From Ricinus communis (taxonomy: Eukaryota > Streptophyta > Magnoliopsida > Malpighiales > Euphorbiaceae), in NCBI RefSeq assembly GCF_019578655.1, contig NC_063259.1, forward strand, positions 17,512,489-17,576,488: a DNA stretch of 64,000 nt, read 5' to 3'. The notes beneath the pieces were generated by a model. It made no database searches and was not told where the DNA came from. It saw only the letters and a list, made by a program, of their open reading frames with translations. This document shows positions 1 through 11,448 of this stretch, one piece after another; within the stretch, counting starts at the first letter, position 1; each line of letters opens with the position of its first letter. Both the position numbers and the translations under genes were made by a program.

Positions 1-345
1 GAGATGTCTAGGATAGTGAACTCCACCCAGGATTCAATAGGACCCGTCTTCACCAGTGATGAAAACGTAACTTCTACATCTCTTTTGGTCTCGTCATAGG
101 CCCTTATAACCATGTCTGATGGTTTCAGGTTCTTCGCAGTCATCCCTAGTTTAGAGAGTATGCGAGAAGGAAACATATTGATAGCTAACCCGTCATCAAC
201 CATCACAAATGGGGTTCTCCTCCCTTTTACTTCTATTGCTATGTAGAGGGCCTTATTGTGGTCTCTTCCCGGTAGGTCTTCATCTGATAAGGTGATCATC
301 CCGATGATCTTTTCAGTTACTGTTATGATCATCTCCTCAAGGGTA
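1..345 (-). pseudogene. Tat retrotransposon aspartic protease, partial
   Basis: A minus-strand frame stays open from about 345 to the window start (about 113 codons) without a usable ATG. It carries the Tat protease signature: a GRDHNKALYI block, then MVDDGLAIN at the active site, then KLGM, RAYDETKR and VKTGPIESWVEF blocks. In this lineage the catalytic Asp sits in VDDG rather than the usual DTG/DSG. The enzyme would process the Gag-Pol polyprotein inside virus-like particles. No break is visible in the part shown, but reverse transcriptase lies outside the window, so activity cannot be judged. Confidence 0.8.
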
Positions 346-1251
346 GCTGTTGTGCTAACACTTATACCAAATAAGGCTTGGATTAGAGCCTTTCTATGGT
401 TCGATGAATGCATCAGTAGTTCCTAGACATCAGTTGTCTTTTTCTTTTTCCTCCATCATTCTAGCAATAAAACATTCCCATTTTTAGGTGCTCACTTTTC
501 TTGCTTCTGCTCTTGTACCCCGGCTTCTTTACCCTTATCCTCTAGCTTAGTCTCGGAATCACTATCGGCCTAGATGTCCTTAGCCTCGGTGTCTTGAACT
601 TCACTCTCATCCTCGGAACTATACCAGATGTCAATAGCCATGACCAACTTCTTTTACCCTTCTTTCCAGACCTCTAGGAGACAAGGCTCATAAGCGGCTT
701 GATTGTCATATGATCCCTAACAACTTGGCACAATATTCTCAATTTGAATATTAGCTAATGGTGGCCTCGAATATCGAACCTTAAGGTCATTTTTGCCCAA
801 GGGCTACCCAAGCAAGTCTTCACAGTCATAATAAGAAAGTTGCTCAACCTCCCATTCTCTAGAGTCGATTTAGTCTTAAATCTCGTGCTTGAGACGGTTG
901 CACTGGTTCGTAAACATGCCCGAAAGCCTGAAGATAGTCACAATATTGACCATTGTGAGGCTTAGGATTGCTTTTCGGTGATTGGGGCTTAAGCCGCTTG
1001 CTCTATTTTAAGTGTCGAAACACCATGGATAATGGTGCCCCCAGCTCGATGAAGGTTCTTTATGAGCTATCTGGCTCAGTTTCTAGCTTAATTTGAGATA
1101 GGTCTTTGAAGGAGTTCATGATCTCTTCTTCACTCAAATTAGGATTGATCATGGACACTTTGTTCAGGTGTGGTGTGTTGTTGTGGTCTGGTAACGGGTA
1201 TTTTCTAGTATTGGGTTGGTCAAGGTCAGTTAGCTTTCCCGCATCGATTAG

Positions 1252-2221
1252 GTCCTGGATTTTGTATTTCAGCCGGATGCAATTATTAGTATGGTGGTCA
1301 GGTGCTTGGTGGAATTTATAGTAGGTTTGGGTTTGTATCTAGGTTCGTTTATCTTTGTGGGTTCTTCAAGGTAGTAGGTTGGAGCATGCCATTCTAAGCC
1401 AATCTCTCAAAAAATTTAGAGAGAGGTTGCTTGAAATTGGAGAACTTCCTCGGTTGTTGCACAACATTCACATCTAGGGTCTTGCTCCTTCTAGCTTGGT
1501 AGTTTACCCTTTCACCAGTTCTCACAGTCTTTTTTTTATCATTTCTATCTCCTCGACTTGTAGCCCGTCATCATATAGATCCATGAAAGTTTCAGAGTTC
1601 ATCATCTGCAACATTTCAACCCATTCAGGAAGGACATCTTAGACCACCATATGAACTTGGTCATTTTCAGAGGGCTTGTTCTTCATAAGACCAGCCTTAT
1701 TCCTCCATCTAGTTAGGAAATCAAAGGACTCATTTGGCTTTTGCTTAGCGGATTCGAGATACCTGATCGGCATTTCCAAATTAGTATTGTAGTCATATTG
1801 CTTAACAAAGGAATTGCACAAATTGCACCATTCAGCTTTAGCGAATTGTTCTAGACCGTGGTACCAGTTGACAGCGGGTCCTTCAAGTGATAGCATAAAC
1901 AGCTTGACAATCTAGGTCCTACTCAGTTGAGTAGTTCCCATGATGGTTACAAACTGCTTCAGATGAACCTTCGAGTCACCAGTCCCGTTGAACTTGTTCA
2001 TCTCGGGCATTCTGAACTTCGCAGGTAGCTTGTTCCAAACCTTTGATTTCCAACATACATTGCATCTTCTCAAGCCAGGTGCTCAAACCACTCACAGCTT
2101 CGTTGGTGGCAAGGGCAATTTTCCTCTTAGGGTCTAGCATGAACTCATTAAAGTCCCAAAAATTCCGAGGCATTCCCCTTCTAGCTAGGTCTTTAGCATT
2201 TGCATTAGTATTCCCCTTCCA
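1252..2221 (-). pseudogene. Tat retrotransposon gag, broken
   Basis: The capsid core lies at 1639-1896 (85 residues: PAVNWYHGL, then KQYDYNTNLEM, then KQKPNESFDFLTRWRNKA). The N-terminal part lies at 1976-2221, containing ANAKDLARRGMPRNF, closely matched by the equivalent part of element D near 46.9 kb. A nucleocapsid-like YKFHQAPDHHTNNC motif is readable near 1252-1310. Stops and frame changes separate these pieces, so no full Gag can be made. Gag would form the particle that packages element RNA. Confidence 0.78.
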
Positions 2222-2224
2222 CTC

Positions 2225-3533
2225 ATTGATCAAATGCTTGAGCGTCTAGCGGGCCATATGTTTTACTGTTTTTTTATGGTTTACAGGTTATTTCTAGATT
2301 CCAATTGTACCTGATAACAAGGAGAAGACAACCTTTACTAGCCCCTATGGGATGTTTGCATACCGGAGGATGCCATTTGGCTTATGTAATGCACCTGCCA
2401 CTTTTCAGAGATGTATGATGGCGATCTTCCACGATATGATTGAGGAGTCTATGGAGGTTTTCATGGACGACTTCTCAATGTTTGGTAACTCTTTCTCACA
2501 CTTTTTTTCTAATTTAGAGTGTATGCTTGCACGTTGTGTTGAGGCAAATTGGTTCTTAATTAGGAAAAATGCCATTTTATGGTGAGAAAGTATATTGTGT
2601 TGGGGCACAAGATTTCACATGCAGGGATGAAGGTAGATAGAGCTAAGGTAGAGACCATATCGAAATTGCCACCCCTTAGTTCTATTAAGGCTCTTAGGAG
2701 CTTCCTCAAGCATGCTGGCTTTTATAGGAGATTCATTAAGGATTTTTCTAAGATAGCTAGGCCTCTTACTCAATTGCTTGTTAAGGATGTACCTTTTATG
2801 TTTGATGTTGATTTCTTACAGGCTTTTGAGTTATTAAAAAAGCTACTAACCACAGCTCCTATCATGGTTTCACCTGATTAGGGGTTGCCTTTTGAACTTA
2901 TGTGCGATGCTAGTGATTATGCAGTTGGAGCTGTTCTTGGACAGCGGGTTGAGAAGAAGTTCCAGCCTATCTATTATACTAGCAAGACGTTGACAGATGC
3001 CTAAGAGTACTATACCACCACTGAGGAGCGGTTAGTTGTGGTTTATGCCTTTGACAAGTTCCGCTCATACCTTCTATTATCAAAGACCATTGTCCATATA
3101 GACCATTCGGCATTGAGGTACTTGTTCGGAAAGAATGATGCTAAACGAAGACTGATTAGATGGATTTTACTCTTGCAGGAGTTTGATATAGAGATCAAGA
3201 ATAAAAAAGGGCACTGAAAACTTGGCAGCGGATCACTTATCGAGATTGGAGAACCTGAGTTTGGCGGCACTTGATGAGAGGGCCATTGATGATAGTTTCC
3301 TTGATGAGCATTTGTGTTCATTGTAGGTATACACTGATTCTCCTTGGTTTTTGGATTATGCGAATTATTTGATTGCGAGGGTCCTACCAAAGTGTATGAC
3401 ATATCAGCAAAAGAAGAAATTCTTTGCTGACTTGAAATACTACATTTGGGAAGACCCTTTTCTGTTTCATGTTTGTGCAGATCAAGTGATTCGGTGATGT
3501 GTATATAGGGAGGAAACTTTCAAAAACCTTAAA
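2225..3533 (+). pseudogene. Athila-type reverse transcriptase, RNase H and start of integrase
   Basis: The plus strand opens inside RT (IDQMLERLAGH at 2225) and continues through RMPFGLCNAPATFQRCMM to the catalytic box FMDDFSMFG near 2462, the form usual for Athila. After frame changes at about 2270 and 2583 come the thumb/connection (LRSFLKHAGFYRRFIKDFSK), RNase H (FELMCDASDYAVGAVLGQ from about 2896; LAADHLSRL near 3225) and an integrase-leading segment ([16 protein letters not shown]). In-frame stops lie at about 2879, 3001, 3325 and 3496, plus a one-base shift near 3209. Similarity stops at 3533 where an LTR begins. This is the only RT of Athila type in the window. Confidence 0.85.
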
Positions 3534-4711
3534 TGATCAAAACCCTAAATACTGCAAACTAATAAAAGGCAAATTATAACATATTTAATAGGTTTAATTA
3601 CATAATCATAATGGCAAAATAAATCTAAATATTAATCCTATAATTTATATTTTTAATTAAATCTAAAACCCTAACTGGAAAAATATCATATTTTAAAATC
3701 CTAAGTTCTTATTATCAGATTCAAAACTCTATTAACATGCATATTCACAAAAAAAAAATAACCTAACCATACTAATCATAAATCAAAACCCTAATCATGT
3801 TTATAAAGACAAATAATAAAAGAAAACAAGAAAAGGAATGAAAGAACTGGTTTTATGATGATGGGGAATGCTGGATTGAAGGAACCCTTAAGTTGTCACC
3901 ATGAATATTGCATTTATGAGTGTCAGGCGATGAGGATGCATTTGAGTCGAAAACTGGATAGGAATCTCGTGGTGGATCTGGCATAAAGAAACCTTCTGGT
4001 CGATTTAGAAACAGTTACCAAAAATGATCTTTCTTTAGTGGTTTTTTTCTAAAAACTTTCTTTCTTCACTAGCTTGGACCTTTTAATGATGACAAAGAAC
4101 GACAGTGTTTTTCTTTCTTTTCACTCTGGATTCTCTTATTTTTTTCTTTCTCAATGTCTCTCAAATGTCGATCTTACTTACTGCCAAGTTTTAGTTCTTG
4201 ATCCTCTCTCTCTCAACCCTAATCACCTCTTTCTATTTATAGAGGTAGGGTTTCAAGGAAAATCCTAAAAAAAAGTGATAGATTCTTAGGAATACCGAAA
4301 AATATCTCATTTTATTTTTAAAATTTAAATAATTATCGATAAAAATGAGAATTATCGTCAAGGAAACTTTTTAGAATCTATATTTAGACGTCAAATCATC
4401 ACGAAAAACAATGTCAGAGTGCAAAAATCTCCGTCGTCTCTATGTAGAGCCGATTGGCTCTAAATAGAGGGAGCTTGGAAAATTATGATTAGCTCTCTAA
4501 ATTTATAAAATTACCATTTTGACCCTCAAACTTATTTTTTCTGACAATTAGGCCCAAATGATTTCAAAAAGGTAATTCCAGCTGGATTAACCTCGACCTC
4601 AGCCTCGGATTCACTTGTCCTTCACCTCTTGAAACCTGAGAAAGCAATAACTTTCATCATAGAATTTTCCGTTTCTCTTTTGATATCTGGATCTGGAAAA
4701 GGGGGTGCTGA
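3534..4711 (-). repeat. Lone LTR of a gypsy-type element (minus), 1178 bp
   Basis: Read on the minus strand it starts TGTCAGCACCCCC and ends GTTTTGATCA, i.e. TG...CA. It has a TATA box followed by a pyrimidine/purine-rich 5' leader. The left edge coincides exactly with loss of Athila similarity. The right edge falls inside the LTR remnant of element C. Flanking five-mers (TTAAA left, CTTAC right) do not match, so this is not a simple solo LTR; one side has been deleted or recombined. The many AAACCCTAA-like words in it are scattered, not telomeric. Confidence 0.55.
4233..4242 (-). promoter_or_regulatory. TATA box of the lone LTR
   Basis: Minus-strand CTATAAATAG, followed downstream (leftward) by a GAGAGAGAG-rich stretch typical of an LTR leader. 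An imperfect inverted repeat with the words GAGCCAATCGGCTC lies about 210 bases upstream, near 4449-4466. Confidence 0.6.
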
Positions 4712-4771
4712 CACTTACCTTTACCCATTCTCTAGTGTCGGTCATGTGCCCACAGGTAGGGTTATGAAAGT

Positions 4772-4783
4772 TGGTATTAAAGC
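4772..4783 (+). other. Primer binding site of element C (initiator tRNA-Met)
   Basis: TGGTATTAAAGC matches the canonical TGGTATCAGAGC at 10 of 12 positions. Both differences are C-to-T or G-to-A, as expected of methylated, ageing repeats. It lies just after the LTR end. Confidence 0.7.
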
Positions 4784-4941
4784 CTAGGTTTAGATCTCCT
4801 TCAAGCTAGGTTAACTTTCTTAGTTACTACGGAGTTAGGGTTAAGTCTATCCTTGCATTTTTCCGTTGATTCTAGTATCTGCAAGGCACATTAGAGAGTC
4901 AGTTGTTTTAATGACTTGTTTGTTTATTTTTAATTTTCGGT

Positions 4942-7307
4942 ATGTCGAGGACTAAAGCAGCTATAACAGCAGCAATGACCCAATAGGCTCAGGATGAGGT
5001 CTCCACCAAGTTGGCACCACTAGCACCCATTCATGATAATAGAAGGTGAGGTAAGCCTCCAGCTGCAGCCTAACAAGATTAGGTTGAGGTTCAAGAGGCA
5101 CCTAGTGCTGGTGGAGTTCCAATTGATGCATTAGTAGCTAGTATAACTGGGATGCAACGAGTTGTATAACAATCTTTAATTCATCAGCAACAGTAGGCTG
5201 CGTACGGTTCAAGAAGCTATGGAAGTAGGTCTAGATTCTGGAGGACATCTCTATATCTGCGTATACTGAATTGAGACCAGTGGAATTTGATGGTGTTTCA
5301 GTAGACCTTTTGGATTTTTTAGACAACATTAAGAAGAGAGCATTAAACTTAACTTGTTCAGATAAGAGGACTATTTAGATGATAGGTTTTTCATTGAAGG
5401 GGATAGCTTCTCAATGGTTTAGGGATTGTATTCATCCCTTTTAGGATGGTATGACTTAGAGGCGGTTCAGAGATAGATTTGAGGAATACTACATCCCCTT
5501 CAACATGAGGCAAGAATACAAAGAGAGGTTCGAGAGATTGGTTAAGGGGGGACATGTTAGTGGCTGAGTATATTAGACAGTTTGTTAAGCTAAGTAGGCG
5601 TACACCATATGCTATTGGGACTAAAAGTAGAAGAATAATAGTAAGTACATTTCAGGCCTTAGTCTAGAGTTCTCTCCTTAGTTTAGTCAAGGACAAGTAG
5701 TTTTCTAAAGGTGACTGATATGTCTAAACAGATAAAGTTGATCCTACGAGGGTCTGGACAGAAGACTGACGAGGGTAAGAAGAAGTAGAAGACTAAGACT
5801 AAGGGTCAAAGTAGTGCACAGCCAGCAGTGCCATTCTTTAGTAGTGGAGGTTACTCTAGGGGTTCTGACTAGTAGGCCAAGTAGAGAGGTTACTATACCC
5901 AAGATAGAGATTCAGTGGTAATGGATAGAGTTTTGGTTGCAGTAGTTCAAGTTCTAGTGCAAATGTTGGTTAGATGTGCGATTGGTCACATCAAGGACCG
6001 TGCCTCATCAAAAGTGGAGCTTGTTTCGGATGTGGTGAGATGGATCACATTGCTCGAGCATCCCCTTGCTATTTCAGTTAGTCGAATTTTTCTCAAAGTT
6101 CACTTGCTAATGTAGGCCGACCAACTTATTCAAAAGCTATTGGTTAATCTCAGGTTGGTTCTCAATTTGTCGGCCAGCAGGGCCATGGTTTCAGAGGCAA
6201 GGCTACAGAAGGCAAGTCAAAAGGCCGAGTTTAGAGTTAGACCTCAGGTTTATAGTAGTCAGACCATAGACCAGCTAGAGTGTTCACTCTCACCCCTCAA
6301 GATGCTCGAGTTTCCAATTTTGTGGTGTCAGGTATTATTCCAGTTTTTTACTCCGGCTAGAGTTCTATTGAACCTTGGTGCTACTCATTGTTTTGTATCT
6401 CCTAGTTTTGCAATGAGATAGGGTGTTCAGCCAATTAGGCTATAGGTTCCCTTATCAATGACTATGCCTTTAAGTGATGCCTTAGAGATATATATATTTT
6501 TTCAGTTGTGTCTGGTTTAAGTCGAAGGTCAAGATCTGCCAGCAGACCCAATTTTATTAGATGTCATGGATTTTGATGTGAACTTGGGAATGGATTAGTT
6601 GGCAATGCATTATGCCATGCTAGATTTTTAGAAACACCAGGTGATTTTCCGAATTCTAGGAGACTCAAAGTTCCATTTTAAGGGATACTGGCTCTTATCA
6701 GAGATACTTTAGCAAAAAAAGGCAGAGTTGAGGATGTTCCTATCGTTTGTGAGTTTCACAATGTTTTCCCAAAAGAGTTGCCAGGATTATCGCCTGATAG
6801 GGAGATAGAGTTCTATATCGTTGTAGTGTCAAACACAACTCCTATTTTTATGCCACCTTACAGATTGGCACCAGCGGAGTTAAAAGAGTTAAAGAAGCAA
6901 TTACAGGACCTTATGGATAAGGTTTTATCAAATCCAATACATCTCTATGCGGTGCTCCGCTATTATTTATGAGGAAGGAGGATGGTTCCTTGCACGTGAG
7001 GAGGACATAACTAAGACAATGTTCATGACTCGTTATGGGCATTATGAGTTCTTGGTTCACTAATGCTCTTGCAACTTTCATGGACCTGATGAATCGAGTA
7101 TTTAAGCTGTTCTTGGATCACTCTGCCAATCGTATATATTGATGATATTTTTATGTATGCCAGGAGTGAAAAAGATCATGCATGGCATTTAAGAACGGTA
7201 CTGCAGACCTTGAGGGAGCACCAGTTATATGCTAAAATCTCCAAATGCGAATTTTGGTTGCAGAGTCTAGCTTTTCTAGGACGCATGGTGTCTAAAGAGT
7301 GTATTCA
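4942..7307 (+). pseudogene. Element C gag-protease-RT (first part)
   Basis: ATG at 4942 opens gag (MSRTKAAITAAMTQ), interrupted by many TAG/TGA codons. The capsid region (ALNLTCSDKR, WFRDCIHPF, RQEYKERFERLVKG) lies at about 5270-5560. A CCHC knuckle, CFGCGEMDHIARASPC, lies near 6028-6076. The protease active site reads LNLGATHCFVSPSFA near 6370, with Asn where the catalytic Asp should be. The conserved VNLGMD block follows near 6580, and RT begins near 6740 (FHNVFPKELPGLSPDREIEF, then PPYRLAPAELKELKKQL). The palm around 6990-7010 carries a deletion. YIDDIFMYARSEKDH near 7136 is the catalytic box. Element B entered just after FLGRMVSKECI. Clearly dead. Confidence 0.85.
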
Positions 7308-9058
7308 TATTGGAAATTGAAATTAAAATATAAGTAAAGGTGCAATGGAAGTAATTAAAAAATTTCCACTATTTCCACCAAAGATCTCATTGATTAAGAT
7401 TGTCATTACACACAAAACAAGCAAAAGATGGAAAAGCTTAGAAAGATGGTTTTCGACCAATCCAAGGAGTACTTCTTACTTTGTTGATTCTTGATTCTTT
7501 AAGGATGATTGATGCACTTTAAAGCTACTCAAGTGACCAGCCTCTTTTGGTGATCCGCACAAGCTTCTAAGCAAATATCTCATTAAACCACTTTTAGGAG
7601 ATTGAGAAGAGATGTTTGAGATTGAATGCTAGTTCCAAGCAAAGGGGATGAATTAATTAATCTTATTGATTGATTCACCTAGGTTCTTCCTTTAAAGAAA
7701 TTTTTTTTCTCTTTTAGATGTGCCACCACCTTTTCCGCCCCATATGCATCTTTTTCTATATATATGACCTTTAATCAAAGTCCTTAATGGTTTAGGATTT
7801 TTACAAAATCCTAACTTTAAGTTGGAATTTATTATCCTAAATGGGCTTAAATTAATATAGGAACTAATCCGTAGATAATAAACCCATCATAGCCCAATAA
7901 ACAAGGCCCATTAGCTTTTAATTAATTAGTCTTTAACTAGGCGCAATAGATATGCTTAGGCCTAATATATATATGCTTAAAGCCTCATTTTAATCCTCAC
8001 TTAAAGCCTATTTGTGTGTGACCCAAAAGGTTCCTAACATGTTGGCAATGAATATGGATTATGAATTAATTCAATGTTAATTCTCTAATGTAAGTTAATC
8101 CATATTCACAGATCGAGATTGGCTTTAGCAAAGCATCATGACCATCTAAATGTGTAAGAATGATTAAAGTGCTTTAATCAACCATTATAGTGAACAATCT
8201 TATAATATAATTCAATCCTTTCATTGTACTGTTATCCCAATTGATTCATAGAGCATGGATACAAGTGTCAACTCTATAATTGAACTAATTATATTTGTTC
8301 TTGATAATTGCATATAACATCTTGAATAAAATCTATAATACACTTTTCATAATCTTAATTTATACAAGCTTGGCCAAGGATTTCCATGTTAAACTATATG
8401 AAGAATCATATTGATAACTTATTATCTTCTTATGACTGTTACTATACCCAATGACTATCTCTTGAGCACTCCATGGATAGGAGAACATAATTTAGAATCA
8501 AAGTGTAACAATCCTCATATAAGATAATATAATTTTATCTTAAGTCTAAGGATCACGTCTTACATGAATGTCATAAGAGCATTGTCCATAGACACTTAAG
8601 GTAAATTCCATATGGACTACATGGTGGAGTCATGTTCAATGAACTTGTTCTTATAATAAGCACCCATATGCTTATATCGTAATCTCTATTCCTCAACCTT
8701 ATGAGACAGATGGCTTACTTCATAAGTAAGTGATAAGGCATTATGGCAGTTTCGAGCGTCTGATCAATATCCAATGATCAATATTTAATTCTTAATCAAA
8801 ATCAAATATGAATAAAGTTTAGGAACATATGTAATGAGAACCTCATCATTATAAACTCGCTCTATAATTTCCCTTACATTTGTGTTTATATTCAATGGTG
8901 TTCATCTCTAACGGTTTGGATTATTCCTTGATAATACCCGACTAATTGTACCATTAGAGTCGAACAATGCCTTTAGTATAATTTTATGCCATCAATTGTG
9001 ATGTATAAATTAACATAGATTATTTGATAACTCTTTGTCTTTAGAGCATACTTTAACA
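7308..9058 (-). repeat. Element B 3' LTR (1751 bp)
   Basis: Colinear with 19990-21746 and with the LTR of element O at 48487. On the minus strand it starts TGTTAAAGTATGC. Its far end reads CCAATA instead of CCCAACA, so the terminal CA has mutated. Confidence 0.9.
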
Positions 9059-9071
9059 ATCTCCCACTTGC
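9059..9071 (-). other. Element B polypurine tract
   Basis: Minus-strand GCAAGTGGGAGAT abuts the 3' LTR, the expected place for plus-strand DNA priming. Confidence 0.7.
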
Positions 9072-9148
9072 ACTAAAGCATAATCAAATCCAATCGTCAT
9101 GGTAACTAATACCAAACTGTTTCTTATGATGATCATGTTCTTGCTAGG

Positions 9149-10630
9149 TGATGTGCGTAAAATACACACATCTAAATGGGGTTTTTAAGATTGATTTTAT
9201 GGACATTTGGATGTGAATTGGTCTCAACACTCACCTTATACATATGTTTGTGTGCATTAGGTCCAAAAGAGGTCAAAGGATGAAAAAGGAAAGAATTGGA
9301 GCATAATTGGACGTCAAAGCTGCCGAAACGAGCTAAGTACGAGCATGAGGAAGCTGAACATGGCCGTGTTGATTTCAACACTGGCCGTGTTCTCAACACG
9401 GTCACAAACATGGGCCGTGTTACCAACACAGGGACAAACACGGATGTGTTGGACATCAAAAGAAGAAGTAGATTTCAGGGAGCACGACCACAGAGAGTAA
9501 CACGGCCAGGAACACCATCCCGTGTTGAGAACATGGCCAGGGACACGGCCGTGTTGGAGGCGACAGGGGGTATTAATTAAAAGAACGAAAAGAAGAGACT
9601 AAGAGGAGGCGAGGGTTAGAACGTCCCAAACCCTAATTTTTCTTTCTCTAAGGGTTTTCTGAGCTGAAACCAAGGGAAAAGAAGACTTGGATCAAGGTTT
9701 CAATCAGATTTCCTTGAAGGATCGAAGATTGGGCAAGGTTCGTTGATTGATTTTCAAATCGAGCAAGAGGAACAAGAATCGATTCAATTGGAGCAAAAAG
9801 TATTTGGGGCTGTTTACTCTCATCTAAGGGAGTAATCGGGTTTTCTCTACCTTTTTACTTATTGTTGTAATTGAATTCTTGTTTATTTTAAGAATAAAAA
9901 TGATTAGCTAGATTGATTAAATCCATTGGGATTTCTTTACTATGTTGGCTTGATATTATATTGTTGGATTGTTCGAGTTGATTTTGTATTCTTCTTATTT
10001 TCAGTATTAATAAGATCATGCATTATTCATGAGACGTTGTGAATTGTGATGTTTAGATTGCTTTATGAGATTGAGAAATTCGTTTGGCAATTGGAATTTT
10101 GAATAACAAGAACTGGTTAATAATCGCTTAGAGATATGGATAATTAACTAGCCGGATTAAGAATTAACAAAGCTTAATAGAGGCGGATTAAAGCTTAATG
10201 CTAATTTAAGAATCAATCGTTAGGAAGAGATTCCAACTTTAGGTTATTAGGTTTAGGAATTCGGTTATCGAGAGAGAGAAACCGAATTCGGTTAAGAATA
10301 AATCTGCCCACGGGTAGCATAATTAGACTCACCGATCCTTTATCTTTTGTTCGGATGCCAACTAGTTTAGATTCCCTTTGGGTTTTTCTTCTTGTCTTGA
10401 TTATTTCGTTTATCAATCACTCTTGCATCTCCCTTAGGACTTAGCTCGTAGTTAATAGTTAGTTTAGAATTTATTCATCATCCATTTTAGGTTAATATAA
10501 CAAAGAACAAAGGAGTAACTCTGGGCTTTCGCTTTCCCGAGGAATACGACCTTGATACTCGCCATTAGTGCTAGACTGCATCGATAGGTACACTGCCTTA
10601 GATTGTAGCTAACACGAGTAGCACCCATCA
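9149..10630 (+). repeat. Element A 5' LTR (1482 bp, TGATG...CATCA)
   Basis: Starts TGATGTGCGTAAAATACACA and ends GCACCCATCA. It contains the CACGG/CCGTG word array at 9358-9560, an AT-rich TATTAATTAAAAG where a TATA box is expected (9570), and an inverted repeat at 10257-10289 (GAATTCGGTT / AACCGAATTC). Confidence 0.95.
9358..9560 (+). promoter_or_regulatory. CACGG/CCGTG palindromic word array in U3 (element A 5' LTR)
   Basis: About ten copies of GGCCGTGTT, AACACGG and close variants lie in both orientations directly upstream of the AT-rich promoter core. Equivalent arrays are at 13938-14140 (A 3' LTR), 38475-38690 (J), 33856-34100 and 29130-29330 (F), 24449-24580 and 36735-36930 (G), 49688-49932 and 54427-54640 (K), and 62186-62390 (M). 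Function unknown; the CACG core is bHLH/bZIP-like. Confidence 0.7.
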
Positions 10631-10636
10631 AGTTTT

Positions 10637-10654
10637 TGGCGCCGTTGCCGGGGA
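10637..10654 (+). other. Element A primer binding site (tRNA-Asp)
   Basis: TGGCGCCGTTGCCGGGGA is the exact complement of the 3' end of plant tRNA-Asp(GUC), six bases after the LTR end. This primer is characteristic of Athila elements. Confidence 0.9.
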
Positions 10655-10818
10655 ATTGTTTGAAAACTAGAGTGAAATTTGCTATTTGTTAATTTAGCCA
10701 TTTTTTTTTCTTATTATTTTATGATTTTTATTTTTATTTGTTTATTTATTTTATTTTATTTGTACATATTTATTTAGCTTAAGTTTATGATTCAGATAGT
10801 GAATGATAAGGAGGTTCA

Positions 10819-11448
10819 ATGCTAAACTCAAACTCTTTGTGTGACGCATTGGAAAATGGGATTAGGAACCAAGAGAGTGCTAAAAATTGGGATACCCGTG
10901 CATCTTTAGAAGCTCGAGTGGAATCGTTTTGCAGGGCTACCGATCAACTCTCCACTCCTATCCTTTCATCTCAAGCTTTTTATGAATTTTGTTGTGGTTT
11001 ACATTTGAGTAATGATTGTCCATTGTGCAGTGATTTTACTCCTTATTCTTATAACTGTGAACAGGTGAATTATACGGGCAATTGGCCAAGTGACTCGTAT
11101 GGAAGCACCTATAATCAAGAGTGGGGTACTCATTCACCCTATGGATGGAGCTTAGATGGCCCAGAACCACCAGAATCTCAACAACCACATCAGCAGCCTA
11201 CTCTTGCACTTTCAACTCAAGATGAAGAGTTAGTGTCGGAGGAGCTGATGATGAGGTTCATTACAAGTCTTGATGATAGATTCCAAGAAACAGAGAGGAT
11301 ACTTGAAGATCAACAAGCCTCGATTAATAACATAAAGCATCAAGTAGGCTTAATCTTCAAGTTACTAGGCCGAAGAGCAATCGAGAACTCTATCAAACGC
11401 TCTGAATCCGAGGAACATTTGGTAGCCGTCACTTTGCGTTCAGGGTGA
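10819..11448 (+). CDS. Truncated Athila Gag (nucleocapsid/tail only), 209 aa
   Basis: ATG at 10819 lies 165 bases after the primer site, preceded by AAGGAGGTTCA. The product aligns with the last third of the full Athila Gag of element G: coiled NWDTRASLEARVESF, then a knuckle-like FYEFCCGLHLSNDCP, then a Gln/Pro-rich stretch, a helical MMRFITSLDDRF segment and the lineage-typical VTLRSG at the very end. The capsid half is gone. In G the knuckle is C-x2-C-x3-H-x4-C; here the first Cys is Tyr. A stop follows TLRSG immediately, where G runs on. The same start (MLNSNSL) and gene structure recur in F and K, so this short form was the unit that spread. Confidence 0.75.
   Translation: MLNSNSLCDALENGIRNQESAKNWDTRASLEARVESFCRATDQLSTPILSSQAFYEFCCGLHLSNDCPLCSDFTPYSYNCEQVNYTGNWPSDSYGSTYNQEWGTHSPYGWSLDGPEPPESQQPHQQPTLALSTQDEELVSEELMMRFITSLDDRFQETERILEDQQASINNIKHQVGLIFKLLGRRAIENSIKRSESEEHLVAVTLRSG

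Larger units (their letters stand above)
1..2221 (-). mobile_element. Tat-lineage Ty3/gypsy fragment (gag and protease)
   Basis: The minus strand carries gag (right) and aspartic protease (left) in the order expected for a Tat element. The fragment runs off the window start. Its right end is an abrupt join near 2215-2225 to Athila reverse transcriptase on the other strand, with no LTR or target duplication, so it is a rearrangement junction rather than a clean insertion. Bases 346-1250 between protease and gag hold only a decayed linker. It is a different copy from element D at 22-48 kb, because both contain gag. Confidence 0.8.

Noticed and set aside
3540..3800. Telomere-like AAACCCTAA words.
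   Set aside because: Scattered single copies in AT-rich LTR sequence, never in tandem; common in LTR leaders.
9172..9459. 95-codon minus-strand frame in the LTR, repeated at 13752-14039.
   Set aside because: It is repeated only because it lies in both LTRs of A; the frame crosses the CCGTG array and is disrupted in the J LTR.
10637..10654. A possible tRNA-Asp gene fragment.
   Set aside because: Only the 18 bases complementary to the tRNA 3' end are present, directly after an LTR: a primer binding site.
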